In this document: positions 44,031 through 57,200 of the stretch, piece after piece
Layout: every line of letters begins with the position of its first letter
How positions within the stretch are numbered: the stretch's first letter is position 1
Origin: Scatophagus argus
Lineage: Eukaryota > Chordata > Actinopteri > Scatophagidae
Assembly: GCF_020382885.2 (NCBI RefSeq)
Contig: NC_058502.1
Span: 12,861,950 to 12,925,949, forward strand
DNA length: 64,000 nt
Direction of reading: 5' to 3'
The notes under the pieces: model-generated
Database searches by the model: none
The model's input: the letters and a program-made list of their open reading frames with translations, nothing else
What the model was told of the DNA's origin: nothing
Program-made: the position numbers and the translations under genes

Positions 44031-45652
44031 TTACAGATCAAAGTGTCTGGCCAGAGAGGTAGTTTGGGGATCAGTATTGCTGGTGGAAAGGGCTCTCTGC
44101 CTTACAAAAACCATGATGAGGTAAGTGCTGCAGAAGAGCCACACTGATGGTGCCATATTCAACTTCAACAAATTTCCCAACAGGAAAAAAAAAAGCTTTG
44201 AGCACAATTGTATTACAACTTTCATTCAGGTTAATGTTTTTATTTCCTTTCAGGGCATTTTTATTTCCAGAGTCATTAAAGGGGGTGCATCAGAAAAGGC
44301 AGGGGTCCATGTTGGAGATAGATTGCTGGAGGTAGGTGGGCGAATCATTATTCTCATATTTGTAATCTTTGTCCATAATTTCTTTTATTTTATAAATTGT
44401 GAAATATTTGGTTTGGAATTTTGTTTCACACTGGCATCATAATTAAACCCATATTGCTCCTTCCTGCTGGTGTTCCACTTATGACCAATGGAGGGCACCA
44501 TAAGACCAGCAGAGGGCAGTCAGCTCAGACTTCTTTCAGTAATAAGCCTCTTTGAGGCTGGCAAATACAAAACAAATAAACAAACAAATAAATATTAAAA
44601 ATCAATCTTCAGAGTCACACTTTGGTAGGTTTAAGCTGATTAGAAAAATCCCTATCAGTGTCTACAGTGGGAGCAGACATGCTATTTCCAGAGAGCGGAT
44701 GCCACTACTTCACCTCTGACTCCTGCTCCTACTTTCACCAGTACTTAAAATATAATATGACCATGATCCATCCAGGTCAACGGGCTCACCATGCAGGGGG
44801 CGACCCACCACGAGGCGGTCAGAGCCCTCAGAAATGCTGGGAGCTGCATCAAGATGAAAGTGCTGAGAGAAAGGCTGCTGCCTCAAGAGGTGTGTGACCT
44901 GAATGAACCTCAGGATCCACAAGACGTGACGGGACGACAGCTGTACAGCCAGGATAGTGAAGGCCAGAGAGGCAAACAGCCAGTGATGGAGAGCACAGAA
45001 GACTGTTTGTCGAAGAAGATTGAGGTGGTCGTCTGCAATGGCAATAGCATTGTGAGTGGTTTACTCAAATCACAGCAGCACATAGAGAATTTCCCGCGTT
45101 GTTTTACAAAGTGCCACATGTGGATTTTAAAAAAGCGACACGGTCAGCCAGTCTTTTTCACTTCTTTTGTCTTTGTCTTCTTTCTTATCTTTTTATGTTC
45201 CAGTCTAATTTGGAGAGCGACCTGAGGACCTTGTCCGAACTGAAGGCAGAGGACTCGAGAATTGATTCGCTTCAAGGAGGGAAACAAACAATGGCAGTAA
45301 GTAGATATGTCATGCCTTATTAAGATATGCTTAATCACTGAAATAATCTTACTTTAGCCCCTCCCAAATTCAAAAATTCTTGCAAAACCAAACATTTGAA
45401 AATGACATGACCTGATTCATTTTTTATTTTGAGATTTCACCATATCACATGACATCTTGCTTATTTTCCTTCCCAATCCTGTTTCCTTCTCTGGCAATCA
45501 TCTGACAGATCCCGCGGATCATCCTCACTCATCCCTCCACCTCAGATGAAGATGTGGAGCTCTTGACACAGAGCCCCAACAGAGAGCCGCTACATGACTT
45601 TGACATTCCTGACAGACTTGTCTGCTTTGACAGCGCTTTCTACCCACCTTGA
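44031..45652 (+). CDS. Scribble-like single-PDZ protein (3' exons)
   Basis: Five exons chain in phase 0: 44031-44120, 44254-44331, 44776-45051, 45204-45296, 45509-45652 (226 codons plus TGA). The first three give one whole PDZ domain (about codons 1-90): carboxylate loop SLGISIAGGKGS, then DEGIFISRV, VGDRLLEVNG and THHEAVRALRNAG. Histidine at the start of the second helix suggests class I ligands. Phrase by phrase it follows PDZ1 of Scribble more closely than the PDZ of Erbin or Densin. The remaining 135 or so residues are hydrophilic and unrecognised, ending AFYPP. Exons, phase and signals (ATTAAA 45860, AATAAA 46371) look intact, so this reads as a live gene. It lies between lrrc1 and mlip on the same strand. 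Function is likely scaffolding or polarity, by resemblance only. Confidence 0.85.
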
Positions 45653-46390
45653 CCACCACGCACGGGATACACACAAGACTGACTGTTATTACCCAGAGCT
45701 TCTTCTTCTTTTTCTTCATTTTTTTTTTCTGCACTGAGGCATTTCCAGTAATGTTACTGTGGCAGATTAATGTGAAACAAACTGTTAATGTGTTTTTTAC
45801 TGTCACTGCAAACCTTTTTTGTCTGTCAGATTAAATTGCTGCTAATAGTATTTCATGATATTAAAGTCATTTACAAGATGGACAACTTTAATAATTTATT
45901 TTTATTACCAAAACTACAGTTTTGCCTATGAAACTACATTGACCAAAGACTGTAAAGCATGAACAAAATGCTCTGCCAGACAAACATGTCATAATGTTAT
46001 ATACAATCAGTAAACACTGAATGCTTCTGGCTACCTCTACTTCAACACCACTGTGCTGTTGGTCTGTGGATGTGCTGGTAAACTGCGATATTGTGAAGCC
46101 CTCAAACTTTTTATAGTCTGAGCGAGATAAAATGCCTCAGGACCGAACAGAGTACCCAGCAGGGAGTCCGTGTCCTGCAGAGTCCTGAGACAGACGGAAC
46201 TCTGCTTCACATGCTCACACACCTCCACTATAAGCTAAATTCAGACTGATGACATTATACACTCTGCTTTAAGGAAAGAAGAGACCAGACATCAAGCTGG
46301 AAGAATTCATCATCTTCCAAAGCCTAGAATTTGCAAACTATAAATGTCAATTGTTTGTTGTTCAGTTCTCAATAAAATGTAAATGTATTG
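45653..46390 (+). other. 3' untranslated region of the PDZ gene
   Basis: Sequence after the TGA at 45650-45652, with ATTAAA at 45860-45865 and AATAAA at 46371-46376 as candidate polyadenylation signals. A T-rich run spans about 45701-45732. A minus-strand open frame at 46037-46228 lies inside and is not supported as a gene. Confidence 0.55.
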
Positions 46391-48506
46391 TTGCAAGAGG
46401 CTTTCCTTTGTTCTGTTGGACAGTCAGATTCAAAGTGAAATATTGATGTGCAGAGTATAGAAACACCTGCACTGTATACTGCAATTCAGTAGTGGAGCTC
46501 TGCAAAAACAGAAAGAATTGTCTTTGACAGGGTGTCAGAGAGGTGTTGGTTTGACAAATATTTTTAGGTCATAATTTGGAGTATTGTATTGCACTGTATT
46601 GCCCCTGTGCTCCCATTATTGTGTCCTCCCCTTGAACGTTGCTGCTGACCACATAAAAACTGACACGACTACTTGTTTCATCAGTGATGTGGTGCAGTGA
46701 TGACTGTCTGCTTAGTGATAATAATCTGGGGACGCAACCTGTTGGAAAGCACATCTAGTGTGCAAGATTCAATTCTGAGTCAATTACTAGCCGGTCAGTC
46801 TCATATTTCGAGACATCAGTCTTCGTCTGTCTCAAGAGATGTTCGTGTAAAGTCAGTAGGAGGACCTGAGTGGGATGAACATGCATTTGGATGACTCAGA
46901 GATAAAATGGGGACTGTGAGAACGATAGTGCAGTAATAACAAAACGTGCAAATATATAGCACATAATATTCATATGTAACATACATGCATGTGCACAAAC
47001 ACATGTAATTCCACTTTGAGGTTATTTACCGATTCAGTGTGTTAATTACATGCGCATTTGCACCAAAAACAAACAAAAAAAAAAAGAGCAAACAAATAAG
47101 AATCAAGGCTATATTCAATGCTGAACTGCCTTAATTAGAGAAGTATCTCCCCTGAGTCGTAGCTCCATTGGTGCTCACGAGTGGGTTGACACCAGACTAA
47201 ATATAGTGTCACATGTTATACGACAGATATCAAAGCAAATATATTTTGACTCTCTGCCATTTCTACAGATTATTTATCAGGGGAAAGAGGATTGCAGTCA
47301 TGTAATGCTTGAGGATATAATTTAAGAGTTGTTGCAATCAAAACAGTCCTCAAAAGGGTTAAAACATTTACATTTCAGCATTTCGCTTGTCAGCAGCATT
47401 TTACCCTGAATCCCTCTAAATTAATATCAAATCACAATGCTCTTTGAAGAAAATCAAAAAAGAGGAACAGGTGGCTGTCGTTCTCTTTGTCTCATTGTGA
47501 TTTTCTCTGTGTGCGGCTGCTGCAGAGAAACCGGGGGAGGGACAGCGGGGTGGAAATAGACAAGAACAGCTGTGACAGGAATGAAGAATATAGTGTACTT
47601 AAAGGATTAGCATCCACTCCAGAGGTCTGCTTTCACTCACTGATACAGCAACAGAGAAGCCAATGCAGCGGCAAACAAACAAGTGAATGAATTTGTTTCA
47701 GGCTGCCTAATAAGTTATTAGTGGAAACACACTGCAATGTCTCTGTCACGTTCGTCAGCTGGCTGACAGGGGATTAGAGAATCTGGAAACTGAATTAACA
47801 TAATATATTATTTATAAAAATATAAAAGTTGTCTTTTGTTTTTACAAATCTGTAATCTGTGCTGGATCAAATTCAAAAGTTTAGAGATCCCTCTATTCAG
47901 TTTTCTATTTGTTGTCGTTAGCAGTCTCAACACACTGCAAAAATTAAAAAAAATAAAATTAAAATTAAAAAACGATTTCATGAATGTTTTATATTCATAA
48001 TGAGGTAATTAAACCCATCCCCAATGGAGAAAAATAAAACACAGATTCTCCATAGCAGCACTTATTATTCCAGCATTTTTTGTCCAGGTGCAATCAATAC
48101 AGTCTCAGTCAGCCAAAAAATCTGTCATATTGTGGCTGATTAGAATTTATGAAAGACCAAAGCTTAGAAAGGAATGTGTAGAACTTAGTGGAAAAAAAAA
48201 ATATTGAGGAAATTGTGGACGAGTGTACCTCCAGGGATACAGAGTTGTGTTGCTTGTAGGTCCCAGTGTCAACATTGTTACTGGTGCCCAGCAGGCTGAC
48301 TGCTGTCTGCAAGCTATTTGTGGCTATTATGTGTCTATAAAAGGAAATCTGCAGGGCGACACACACACACACACACAAACAGTAATACACTTTGAACTTC
48401 ATGAGAGGGACTGAAAAGAATGCATTACTCTATTTATCTGCTTTGATTTTTAGACGTCTAGAGAGATTTTTCAACACTTTTGCATGGCGAGGAATTTGAA
48501 GCTGGA

Positions 48507-48536
48507 ATGAATAATATGAATACGAGTCTAGGGAAG
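48507..48536 (+). CDS. Candidate first coding exon of mlip
   Basis: An ATG opens MNNMNTSLGK and runs into a good donor, GGGAAG|GTAAGA, with the phase (0) required by the exon at 54298. Ten codons are too few to judge by resemblance. Human MLIP also begins with a short lysine-rich first exon but I cannot align the two. Confidence 0.25.
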
Positions 48537-49002
48537 GTAAGAGATTTTGATAATAGATATTTTTTCTTCTTTAGAAATGTCTACCAGATGAAAAGCCTTG
48601 CGTATTTGCTGTACTGCTGATTTGTATTGCTGACCCAACTTTGCTTTCCGCTTACATGTGTAGTTACAGTGGTCCTGACTTTAAATTCAGTTTTGAGATG
48701 AATATGTTTGCCTCAAAGCTAAACCAAATAAAGAAGCTGGTTTTGATCTATGAACACTATTAACCCACCCCCACTGTGCCCTCTACCCCCCACCGCCACC
48801 TTCCAGACTTTCACACATAAACACATAGACACACTACAAACTCAGATGCAGATACTTGATATTTAAGCTGTTATTTCCTGTCAGACTTGGATGAATAATT
48901 GTAACCAAACTGCTTTCAGGTGAATTTAAATGGGCAGAAAATAGTACGAGAATGAACATAAATCAATCTTATATTTTAGTTTATCTTTATGACTCTTGAG
49001 TA

Positions 49003-49053
49003 ATTTCCTGTCACTACACTTTAATAGGACCTTAAAGTGTAGTGATAGGAAAT
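49003..49053. repeat. 22-bp inverted repeat, hairpin
   Basis: ATTTCCTGTCACTACACTTTAA (49003-49024) pairs with 49032-49053 at every position but one, where a G-T (wobble) pair would form. The spacer is 7 bases. The size is below a usual microRNA precursor. It may be a small foldback element or a duplicated inverted segment. Confidence 0.7.
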
Positions 49054-50284
49054 ACCTTCATGAAGCATTATAATCAACATAGAAAATGCCACCTTTAAGG
49101 TATGTAAATGTTTCTTGTAATTGTGAGCAAACCTGTAACACACTCACTAAAGCAGAAATAATCTTTATTCAATCATGCTGGCATTTTCTCCCTCAATATG
49201 TTGCTCTTGAAAATTTGCAAGCATTGTTTCAAATATATGCAGTTTCAGTTGTTTTTGTCCTTTGTATGCAACCTGTAATTATAACATTTCTTTATAATCT
49301 TGAGAGATAACCCAGTGTGCTCAGTAGCAGCTGGCAGTGGGCTATATTTGCACACCCTATCTCCTCTGGAGGGAGGGGCTGTATGTTTGTCTGTAATTAA
49401 AGTCTTAGTACTTAGTGATACGCCCAGACTGTTTATGCTTTTACTGTGGTACAACGTGAATTGCTCACATACACATTTGAACATCTGCGGAGCACTGCGG
49501 TTTCAGATTTAGAGCAATAATCATCATTGGCAAAACACAAACGAGTAAGTATGTGAATAATAAAGATAGAATTTGGAAAGTATGGACTGCTGCTTATGTT
49601 TTGCATAGCTTCTTCTACAGAGGAACGAGTACAGCGTTAAACAACACAGATAAACACGCGACATAAAAAGGTATAAGTAATGCAACCTGTATCACAATGT
49701 CACTTGCATTCATTCAGTAGTATGGAGTATATTTATAACTTTTTGGCTGGTCAGTGTTTATGAGTGTTCCTTTAAAGAGCCCCACAGAGGGTGGTCTGCT
49801 TCAGGAAATGATTTAGTACTGCTTGTTTTCGGTCTTTGGGACAGGTCCGACATGCCACAAGAAATAACTTAGTGAGAGCATGCACACAGTGAGACGACAT
49901 GTAGCACAGTGAACCAGGGATGCCTGGAAACGTGATCTATGAGGACGGCATGGCCTCAGCAACACTAGACGCAATTAAACATTCAAGAGGGCTCCCATGG
50001 ACTAGTAGGAAACCTTCGCTTTAACCTCTCGCAGTCTAAACTTACTCTGCTATGACTACGGAGGACATGCAAACAAGGAGGTTACATAAGAACATAAACA
50101 CATAAACAAGTTTATAAGATGGCACATGATTATTTTAGTGGAGGCATTTGTTCTATTTCTTTATTTATAGTTGATTACAGCTACACTGGTGTCTCTGATA
50201 TAGATATCTTGGCTCTTCAAAGTAAAAGTGAACCTCCTCAGGCACAGGAACTTGGTGTCATGTCACAAGGGACATGTGTTTAGG

Positions 50285-50710
50285 TAAAATGGAAGAAGAA
50301 GTACTCAGTAATGCCAAAATGTAAAAACACTCCATTGCAAGATCCCACATTAAAAGCATTATCAGTATAAGTATTAAAGGTAAAACTAATCATTATACCC
50401 TACAGACTAAATGGTCCATGATAGCGTTGAATGATTATTATATTAAAATGAATACATGAATACACTTTCATTGCATGATACATTTGTAAGCAGACATTTA
50501 ATGTTGTAACTGGTCAGTGTGGTGCTAATTTGAACTATTTTACAAACCATTAGATGTATATATCCAAATAACTCATCATAAATATTCAACTGTAAAGCTA
50601 CCAGCTGTGAAATGAATGATGTAAAAAAGTAGAATATTTCACTCTGTATTTAGTAGATTGAAACGTAATATTAAATGTAAATATACTCAGTTACATTTTG
50701 TAATTTTATT
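50285..50710 (+). repeat. Teleost AAGTACTC-type dispersed repeat, copy B
   Basis: The fullest copy in the window of the dispersed repeat also seen at 18170. It opens AAGAAGTACTCAGTAATGCC, has ACACTCCATTGCAAGATCC, then TAATGTTGTAACTGGTCAGT and AAAAAGTAGAATATTTCAC, and ends in CTCAGTTACATTTTGTAA. It is non-coding and of unknown class to me. Confidence 0.6.
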
Positions 50711-53700
50711 CAAGGTAGTGGTGTGTTTCATTTAGGTGCCTGTTGCTATAACTTCTGGGAAAGTCAGAGGGGAAGGAAGTTTAGTTAACATAAATGAAAA
50801 AAGCTACAAAACATTATCTCGTCCATGAACATTTCTGCCTAAGTCATTTTATATAGATTTTCATTAGCAATGGTGGTTATTTAACATCAAAACTCCCATG
50901 GTCCAATGTTACTTCGCTATGCCATCAAATGATGATCCTTGTGACAGAAATTACATACTGTATCTTTAAGAGAACATACGTGGCTGCAGTCTCTGCATCA
51001 GTCTGTACATCTGCCTGTTTTTCTTATTCGTCTTCCACTTCTTTCGAATATTTAATGAACCAGAAAGGTCATAGAGATATAAACATAAAACCCTTGATGG
51101 GTTTTCTCTGTTGAACTCAAAAATCCACATGCTTGCTTTGAGTAAATGTGATATTTTTGGCCAAAATGGCATTATGAACCTGAGGCAAGGTAACATACGG
51201 CGCTACTGTTATTTCAGTGCCTAACTGGGCACAGCTCTCACCAGCACTGACGTTCAAGGCAAATAGATGTGTTGAACTGAGCATTAAGAAGACTGCTCCT
51301 TTTACTCATTACTTCATTTGAATCTGAATGTTCTTCTTTGTTGGTCTTCTTTGTGTTTGCCAGGTCTTTCATGTATGTGGTGTTCTCAACCCCTTAACAT
51401 TATGTTACACGTTTATGTGTTTCATACTCTGCCTGTTCTGTAGCTGCTTCATTCATTATATCTGAGCATGCAGCTTAAATATGTATAATAAAATCACACC
51501 CAGCAAATATGCCTCCCTAAAATGTAAGATGCACAGCATCAGTTCAAAACCCTGCCAGGTGTGTGGTGTGCTGATAATTTCCCAGGCATGGGCAAACTAA
51601 CAAAGCAAAGTGTAGTAGCAACATGTGGTTCCACCTGATGAATAGACTTCCTTTTAATCTTCCAACACCAGTATTTAAAAGTATATTGTAGCACTCTCAG
51701 GTGTTCTACTCCTATAATGTCTGAAATTATGCATTGATTAATTCCAAGAGGGGGAACAATAGCCATAATTAGACTCAAAGGGCTGCACATTCTACTACAC
51801 AGAAAATTGCTAAATTTTCCCTCTTTCGATTACTGTATTGTACTGTGTAGAAGACAAATGTTTTTGTGTCGTTGCTTGGCTCAATTATCTTCAAGTTCAG
51901 TCAGGTCATTCTCGTAAGTGTAATTAACAGTGTGCAGAAGTTACAAAATGCCATTCGAGTAATGAGTGTATTTACATTTCAAAATCAAGAAATATTGATC
52001 TGCAAACATCTTTATAATCATGTTGTTTCGGAGCTACGTTTTTTTTTTTTTTCTCCCCACATTCAACCTGCCACACATCAGAACTGATTTGGCTGGTTGA
52101 ACTCCAGTGAAATTGTGAGATAAAAGATGAAGCAGGTCCTAATATGCTAATTCCCTGACTGTGTCTACATCAGTGAGCAGAGCATGTGTGATCCATTTTT
52201 AATAGAGTTTCAAGTATCTGCTACAATAACATCCACTGATTAGAGAAGGAAATTTCAGTGCCCTTACCCTCCAGCTTGCATTTGCACATGACCTTACAAC
52301 ACTGTGCAGAGAAGTGTGATTAGTAAGCAGTGGAAGTACTTTTGATGAGTGTGTGCTTTGATTTCTGGGTGAGCATAAATACAAAATGTTTTCACACATC
52401 CAGACAATGAAATACTATTGAATGCAAACTGTGATGGGAACTATGTTGCTAAACAAATTAACAGTCCTTGCAAGGCATTTAGAAACAGAAACATACATAC
52501 CATTATCTAGAGTGTATCGACATACATTTTTTTTTTTGCAGTTTAATGTGTGTTTCTTGTTGGCAAAATTCCCCTGGAATCTGAATTTACAGCTCCAGCT
52601 CGTTCAAGATTATAATCACAAACAGATGTTGCTGTTTTTCATATATGGGGTGAAGCTTTTACCCACCACAATTTGCAGCTCTGTGTCTTCATACATACAT
52701 GGGTCAGGTGAATATCAACCCATTAATTGTGTGAATGGAGCTGTGCGAGCTCAGGAAAAGCTGAGAACCAGATGTACTATAGGCCACCCCTGCAGGCAGC
52801 GGAGAATTCACAGTGTTGACTGACTATGATGTTTACACCAAAGTGGTTTGACACAAGCCCCAACTCAGTTTTAAGTCCCAGACACACCAACCAACATCAC
52901 AAAACTAGTGATGACAAAGGTTGACTCTAGCATTGCCTGACGTCGCCTGTGTCTGAGCCAAAAAGTTGCTCTTGAGCACACCGTAAAGATCACAGCCAAT
53001 GGCGAGCTAGCATGTGCATGGCTGCAGCCAGCAGGTGATTAGTTTAATGGTGCTAGTTGGCAGATATTTCTCAAGACCGACCAAGGCTACCTGTTTCCTT
53101 GTGTTTCCAGTCCATATGCCAGGATAAGCTAACCAGCTTCTGGCTGTAATTTTATATTTACTGTACACACGTGAATATTGCCAGTGTTTTGAATAACACT
53201 CTCCTCGCAGCGCTGAGCAAACGTTAGCACACATCCTGCTTTATTGCTTCTGTAAATGACCTGGAGCACTGCCAACATCGTACCCACAGCTTCTGCATCT
53301 GCATTTGCATCTGCTATGTATTCATGTCCTCCAGCATATGTTCCTGGAATGCCCTTGTTGAATCCACTACACTGTTGAGCCAGTTCATCCATTGCATCAC
53401 TCTGCACTGTTTGACTGTGCGAGTACTGTGTGAGTTTACAACATTTACACAACGTCACACATTTTCAACCAGTTGTCTCCATTGTTGTTAGATTCAGATT
53501 TAGATTTGTTCCTAGATTTTTTTTTTTTTGGTTTTGCTGGCCACTGCAGAACCAGAATTAAAATAGTGGTTACTGCTGTCCTGTTGTGCTTATTGCAGCA
53601 TTTAATGTCACATCTTGAAAAACTGTTGTAATTTGGTTCCATAAACTTGCTCCCAAATGGGTGGAGAACAGTGACAAAAGCAGAGCAATGACTACCCATT

Positions 53701-53972
53701 AAGTTATGGGTTGATTAGTTTATGCACTGAACAAAAGGCCAGTAGCTTTCAGAGCTGTCCAGTTTTTGGTCACCATGGCATTAGCATAATACAAAAGAAC
53801 ATCTGTGGCTTATTTATAGCATTTCAGTTATGCAACTTCAGCATTTTCACCTCAACTAACAAGGAACACTCATGTACCCTTATGCAGATGAGAACATGAG
53901 CCAATTTAAGTGTAACTCATTACAACACAACAAAACTGATCTTTGAGCTGTTGGATGCTAAGCTGCCTAAAC

Positions 53973-53973
53973 T

Positions 53974-54019
<46 letters not shown>

Positions 54020-54020
54020 G
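53973..54020. repeat. Compound (TG)n(AG)n microsatellite
   Basis: About thirteen TG units pass directly into about eleven AG units. It lies roughly 280 bases upstream of the first recognised mlip exon. Such tracts are length-variable and would serve as a marker. Confidence 0.95.
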
Positions 54021-54297
54021 TGGGGAGGGATTATTAATGGCTGGGACTCAGTTGTATTCAGCTATGATAACTTAGATATGATAACTAAGAATAAGATTTT
54101 TTGACTGTGACTGGAACATGGATTTTATGGAGAGCTCAACATCATCTCTTAAACAAGATTTTATTGGGGAATAAGTGTGCTTGAATCATCATTTATTGTA
54201 ATTAGACAAGTGTGTGTGCTTGGGAGGGAAATTAACCAGAACTTGTTACAAGAGTGTGTAATGTGGACAATTTGTTCCCTTGATCTCTGTTTTACAG

Positions 54298-57200
54298 GTT
54301 TCAGTAGAAGTACCATCTAAGCCTTCTGTTTTCACATTTGTGCCAGTGGTTCAGAAATTACCAATTGAAAGCCTTATTACTGAAGAAGAGAGATGTGGAG
54401 CTCTAACAGGAAAGCCAACTAAGGTACAGCAGCACCACACACACACCAGAGATTAAAAAGTGATATTATCACCAACTGGTTTTCTTTGTGACTGCTTTTA
54501 TTACAAGGCGCTTATCAAAACACATGTACAGACTTGACAGTTAATTAACTTTTTTTTTGTATTGCCATCTGGTATGCATCTGGTGTGCTTATTTTGTTAT
54601 TTTAAATCACTCTACTTGCTATGGGTAGACAAATTTACTCCACTGAGTCACTCATCAGTATGAAAATGAACCCACTCAGCCTGTCTTACTCCTCCCTAAT
54701 AATAACTTCCTCCAGCTGATCACAATATGTTCAAGATTAGACTTTAAGAATGACGACAATGAATAAATAAGATCATTTTCTTCTTATATTTGATGTAACA
54801 GATAGGTCTTTCAGCTTAACACTGCATTAATTCTCAGAATGGCATTTATCACACTTATCAAACTTATGAACATTGACTTGCAATATTTTTTATCAAGTAC
54901 TTCTTTATGATTTCACTTTAAACAGCATTTTTCAAACAGTTCCAATTGCATAACTTGCAATAACTTGTATGTGAGCGTGGAGAAAACTCTTCATGAGGGT
55001 TATGTAGGACGTGATGAGCAAGAGAGTCCTAGAATTGAAAATCAAATGAAAACTAACAGGTCCATGAGCCAGAAAATCCAATTCTGAAACTTTTAGGTGT
55101 TTTTCAAATGACTCGAGTTTCTAGTGATTAATCATGTTGGGGTATTAAGGATGAAGGTCACACCTTTGCATCTGGAGAAGAATCAATCTCAGTCTTAACT
55201 GCACCATTTAAGCAATTACATCCATGACTTCCTTCTCAGAAAGTAGAACAGCGATCAGTGAGAGAAATAAGCAAAAATAGATTCATAGAATAATGTCTTC
55301 ATTTAACAATGTAGATCTGTAAACATTAGACGTAATATGCTTAAAATTGACAATATGAAACAAGTATAATATGAATAAATAATAATAATATGAAATATCT
55401 CTCTATAATTTTGTCTCACATGGTTTCCACAGAGGTTTTAAAACCCTAATGGGTATGTTAGGGTACGTTATTTTACATTATGTATTCTAAGTTTGACTCA
55501 TACATCAGCACATCAGGAAAACGTGTATCAATGTCAAATATCATCCAGAGCAATATCAATGACTGCATCGGATGTCCAAAGATTCACTTTTTCGTTAGTC
55601 AGTGATACTACATGCTGAACAACTGAATGTGGCAGATACCAGATTTCTCAGAGATAGAAGAAAAGATGTTTTTTAATACAAAAAGAATAAAACAATTGAT
55701 TAAAAGACAATTATCACTAGAAACATTTTGGTTTGTAAACTGCACAAAAACACATATGCTTTTCAGTTTTTATTCTTTCTGACCTTCTGCCCAACTTCAT
55801 GTAGAAACTACTTCAGTGCACACATACTATGAATATTCAAACTAGGAGCTGATGTGGACTCCATTGGTGTCTGATTGCTGAAGGGGTTAATATGCTATTG
55901 GATGTTCATCAAACATCACAGCAGCACCACAGCTCCAGCTGCCTCAGGACAGCCAACAGCTTCTGCTGCCTGCCTGCATGAGACTTCAAAGGTCTTCTCG
56001 CTGGGGGGTGGCACCATTCGTTTCTCAACTTTCCTGCACTGCTTTTACCTAAAGGAGTGGGGGCCCTTCATGTTATTAAACATCAACAGATGACTACTCA
56101 GCAGGGAAACTCTGAACAACCCCGAATGTAAGGAGGGTTGGCTTTTCATACGTACACAAGTACTGGATTGTGTGACATGAGTTTGAATTCACCCTCACCA
56201 TTCATGTCTTTGTGCTCACTTATTTCGTCCACATTTTCATTTGAACTCAATTTCCACTTTATTAGTTGGTTATCTGTCTATAGCTCTGCCTCCATCTTTC
56301 TCTCATATTGTTTTTTGGAAAGGCTTTTTTTTTAAGTGCCAATGATTTCAAAAGCCAACTTTAGTTGCTGCTTTAGTACCTATATAGTGGCATCTTGGTA
56401 AAACTGGCATTTTCATCTAAACTACATGTCATATTTTTTAATATAATAAGTGATTGTAACTGTAATCTGGTAAGTAGCAGAGTAAAAAGTACAATATTTC
56501 CCTCTGAAACAGATGGGAGTGAAATAAAGCAGACATAAAGTAGAACTTCAACAAGCACTTTGAAACCTTGTTCGTTAATATGTCATTAATATGTCATTGA
56601 ATGTATATCACAAAGTCAGACGAGCTCCCTAATGGTCCTTCTTATGCAACATCCACAACACCCTTTCCCTTTTATGAAAATGGTTCATTGTCAATAGAAA
56701 TGAGGACTTTCTGTTCGTTTGCTTTGGTTTGATTGCTATCAGACAGTGAAGTAGAAGATAAGAGAAGATATAGTCTCTTTGTGATCACAGAACTACAGAT
56801 TTGTTGTACAGGCAGTTCTTGTGCGTACAGGTAGTGGTTGCAAAGGGTTTGCTACCATGTCAGTAAACAGAGAAGCTGATGTTCAGTCACTGTGTTCAGA
56901 GCCAGGTGAGAATATGTTTAGTCTATTTGTGAGCATCACGAACACCCTTCACAGGATCTGTGTTTGTGAGCCTTATCTCGGTTCTTGCAGCTGGACCACA
57001 CTGTAACCTGTTTCTCCTCTGATTCATTCACATGGAGCGAAGTTGTGGCACGAGGTCAGTTTTTTTTTTCTAAATTTGCTTTCTCACACCGTTTCCTTTT
57101 CCACACATACACACATGCTGTGAAGTATTCTGTTGAATGTTTCTCAGGAGATCAGCAATCCAAAATATAGTTAGCGGGCTCAGTGTCTGGGATTGTATTT

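Larger units (their letters stand above)
46391..54297 (+). other. mlip upstream region / 5' introns
   Basis: About 7.9 kb without a firm exon. It should contain the mlip promoter and first exon or exons, since the first recognised mlip exon starts in the middle of the protein. A weak candidate first exon is listed at 48507-48536. Other contents are a (CA)n run near 48360-48378, a long hairpin (49003-49053), a dispersed repeat (50285-50710) and a compound microsatellite (53973-54020). Confidence 0.5.

Noticed and set aside
46037-46228. Minus-strand frame of 63 codons in the PDZ gene 3' UTR
   Set aside because: No family resemblance, splice sites or promoter; it lies between the stop codon and polyadenylation signals of the opposite strand gene.
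47523-47690. Candidate mlip 5' exon after TGCTGCAG
   Set aside because: The frame is open but there is no good donor in phase and no similarity to the MLIP N-terminus.
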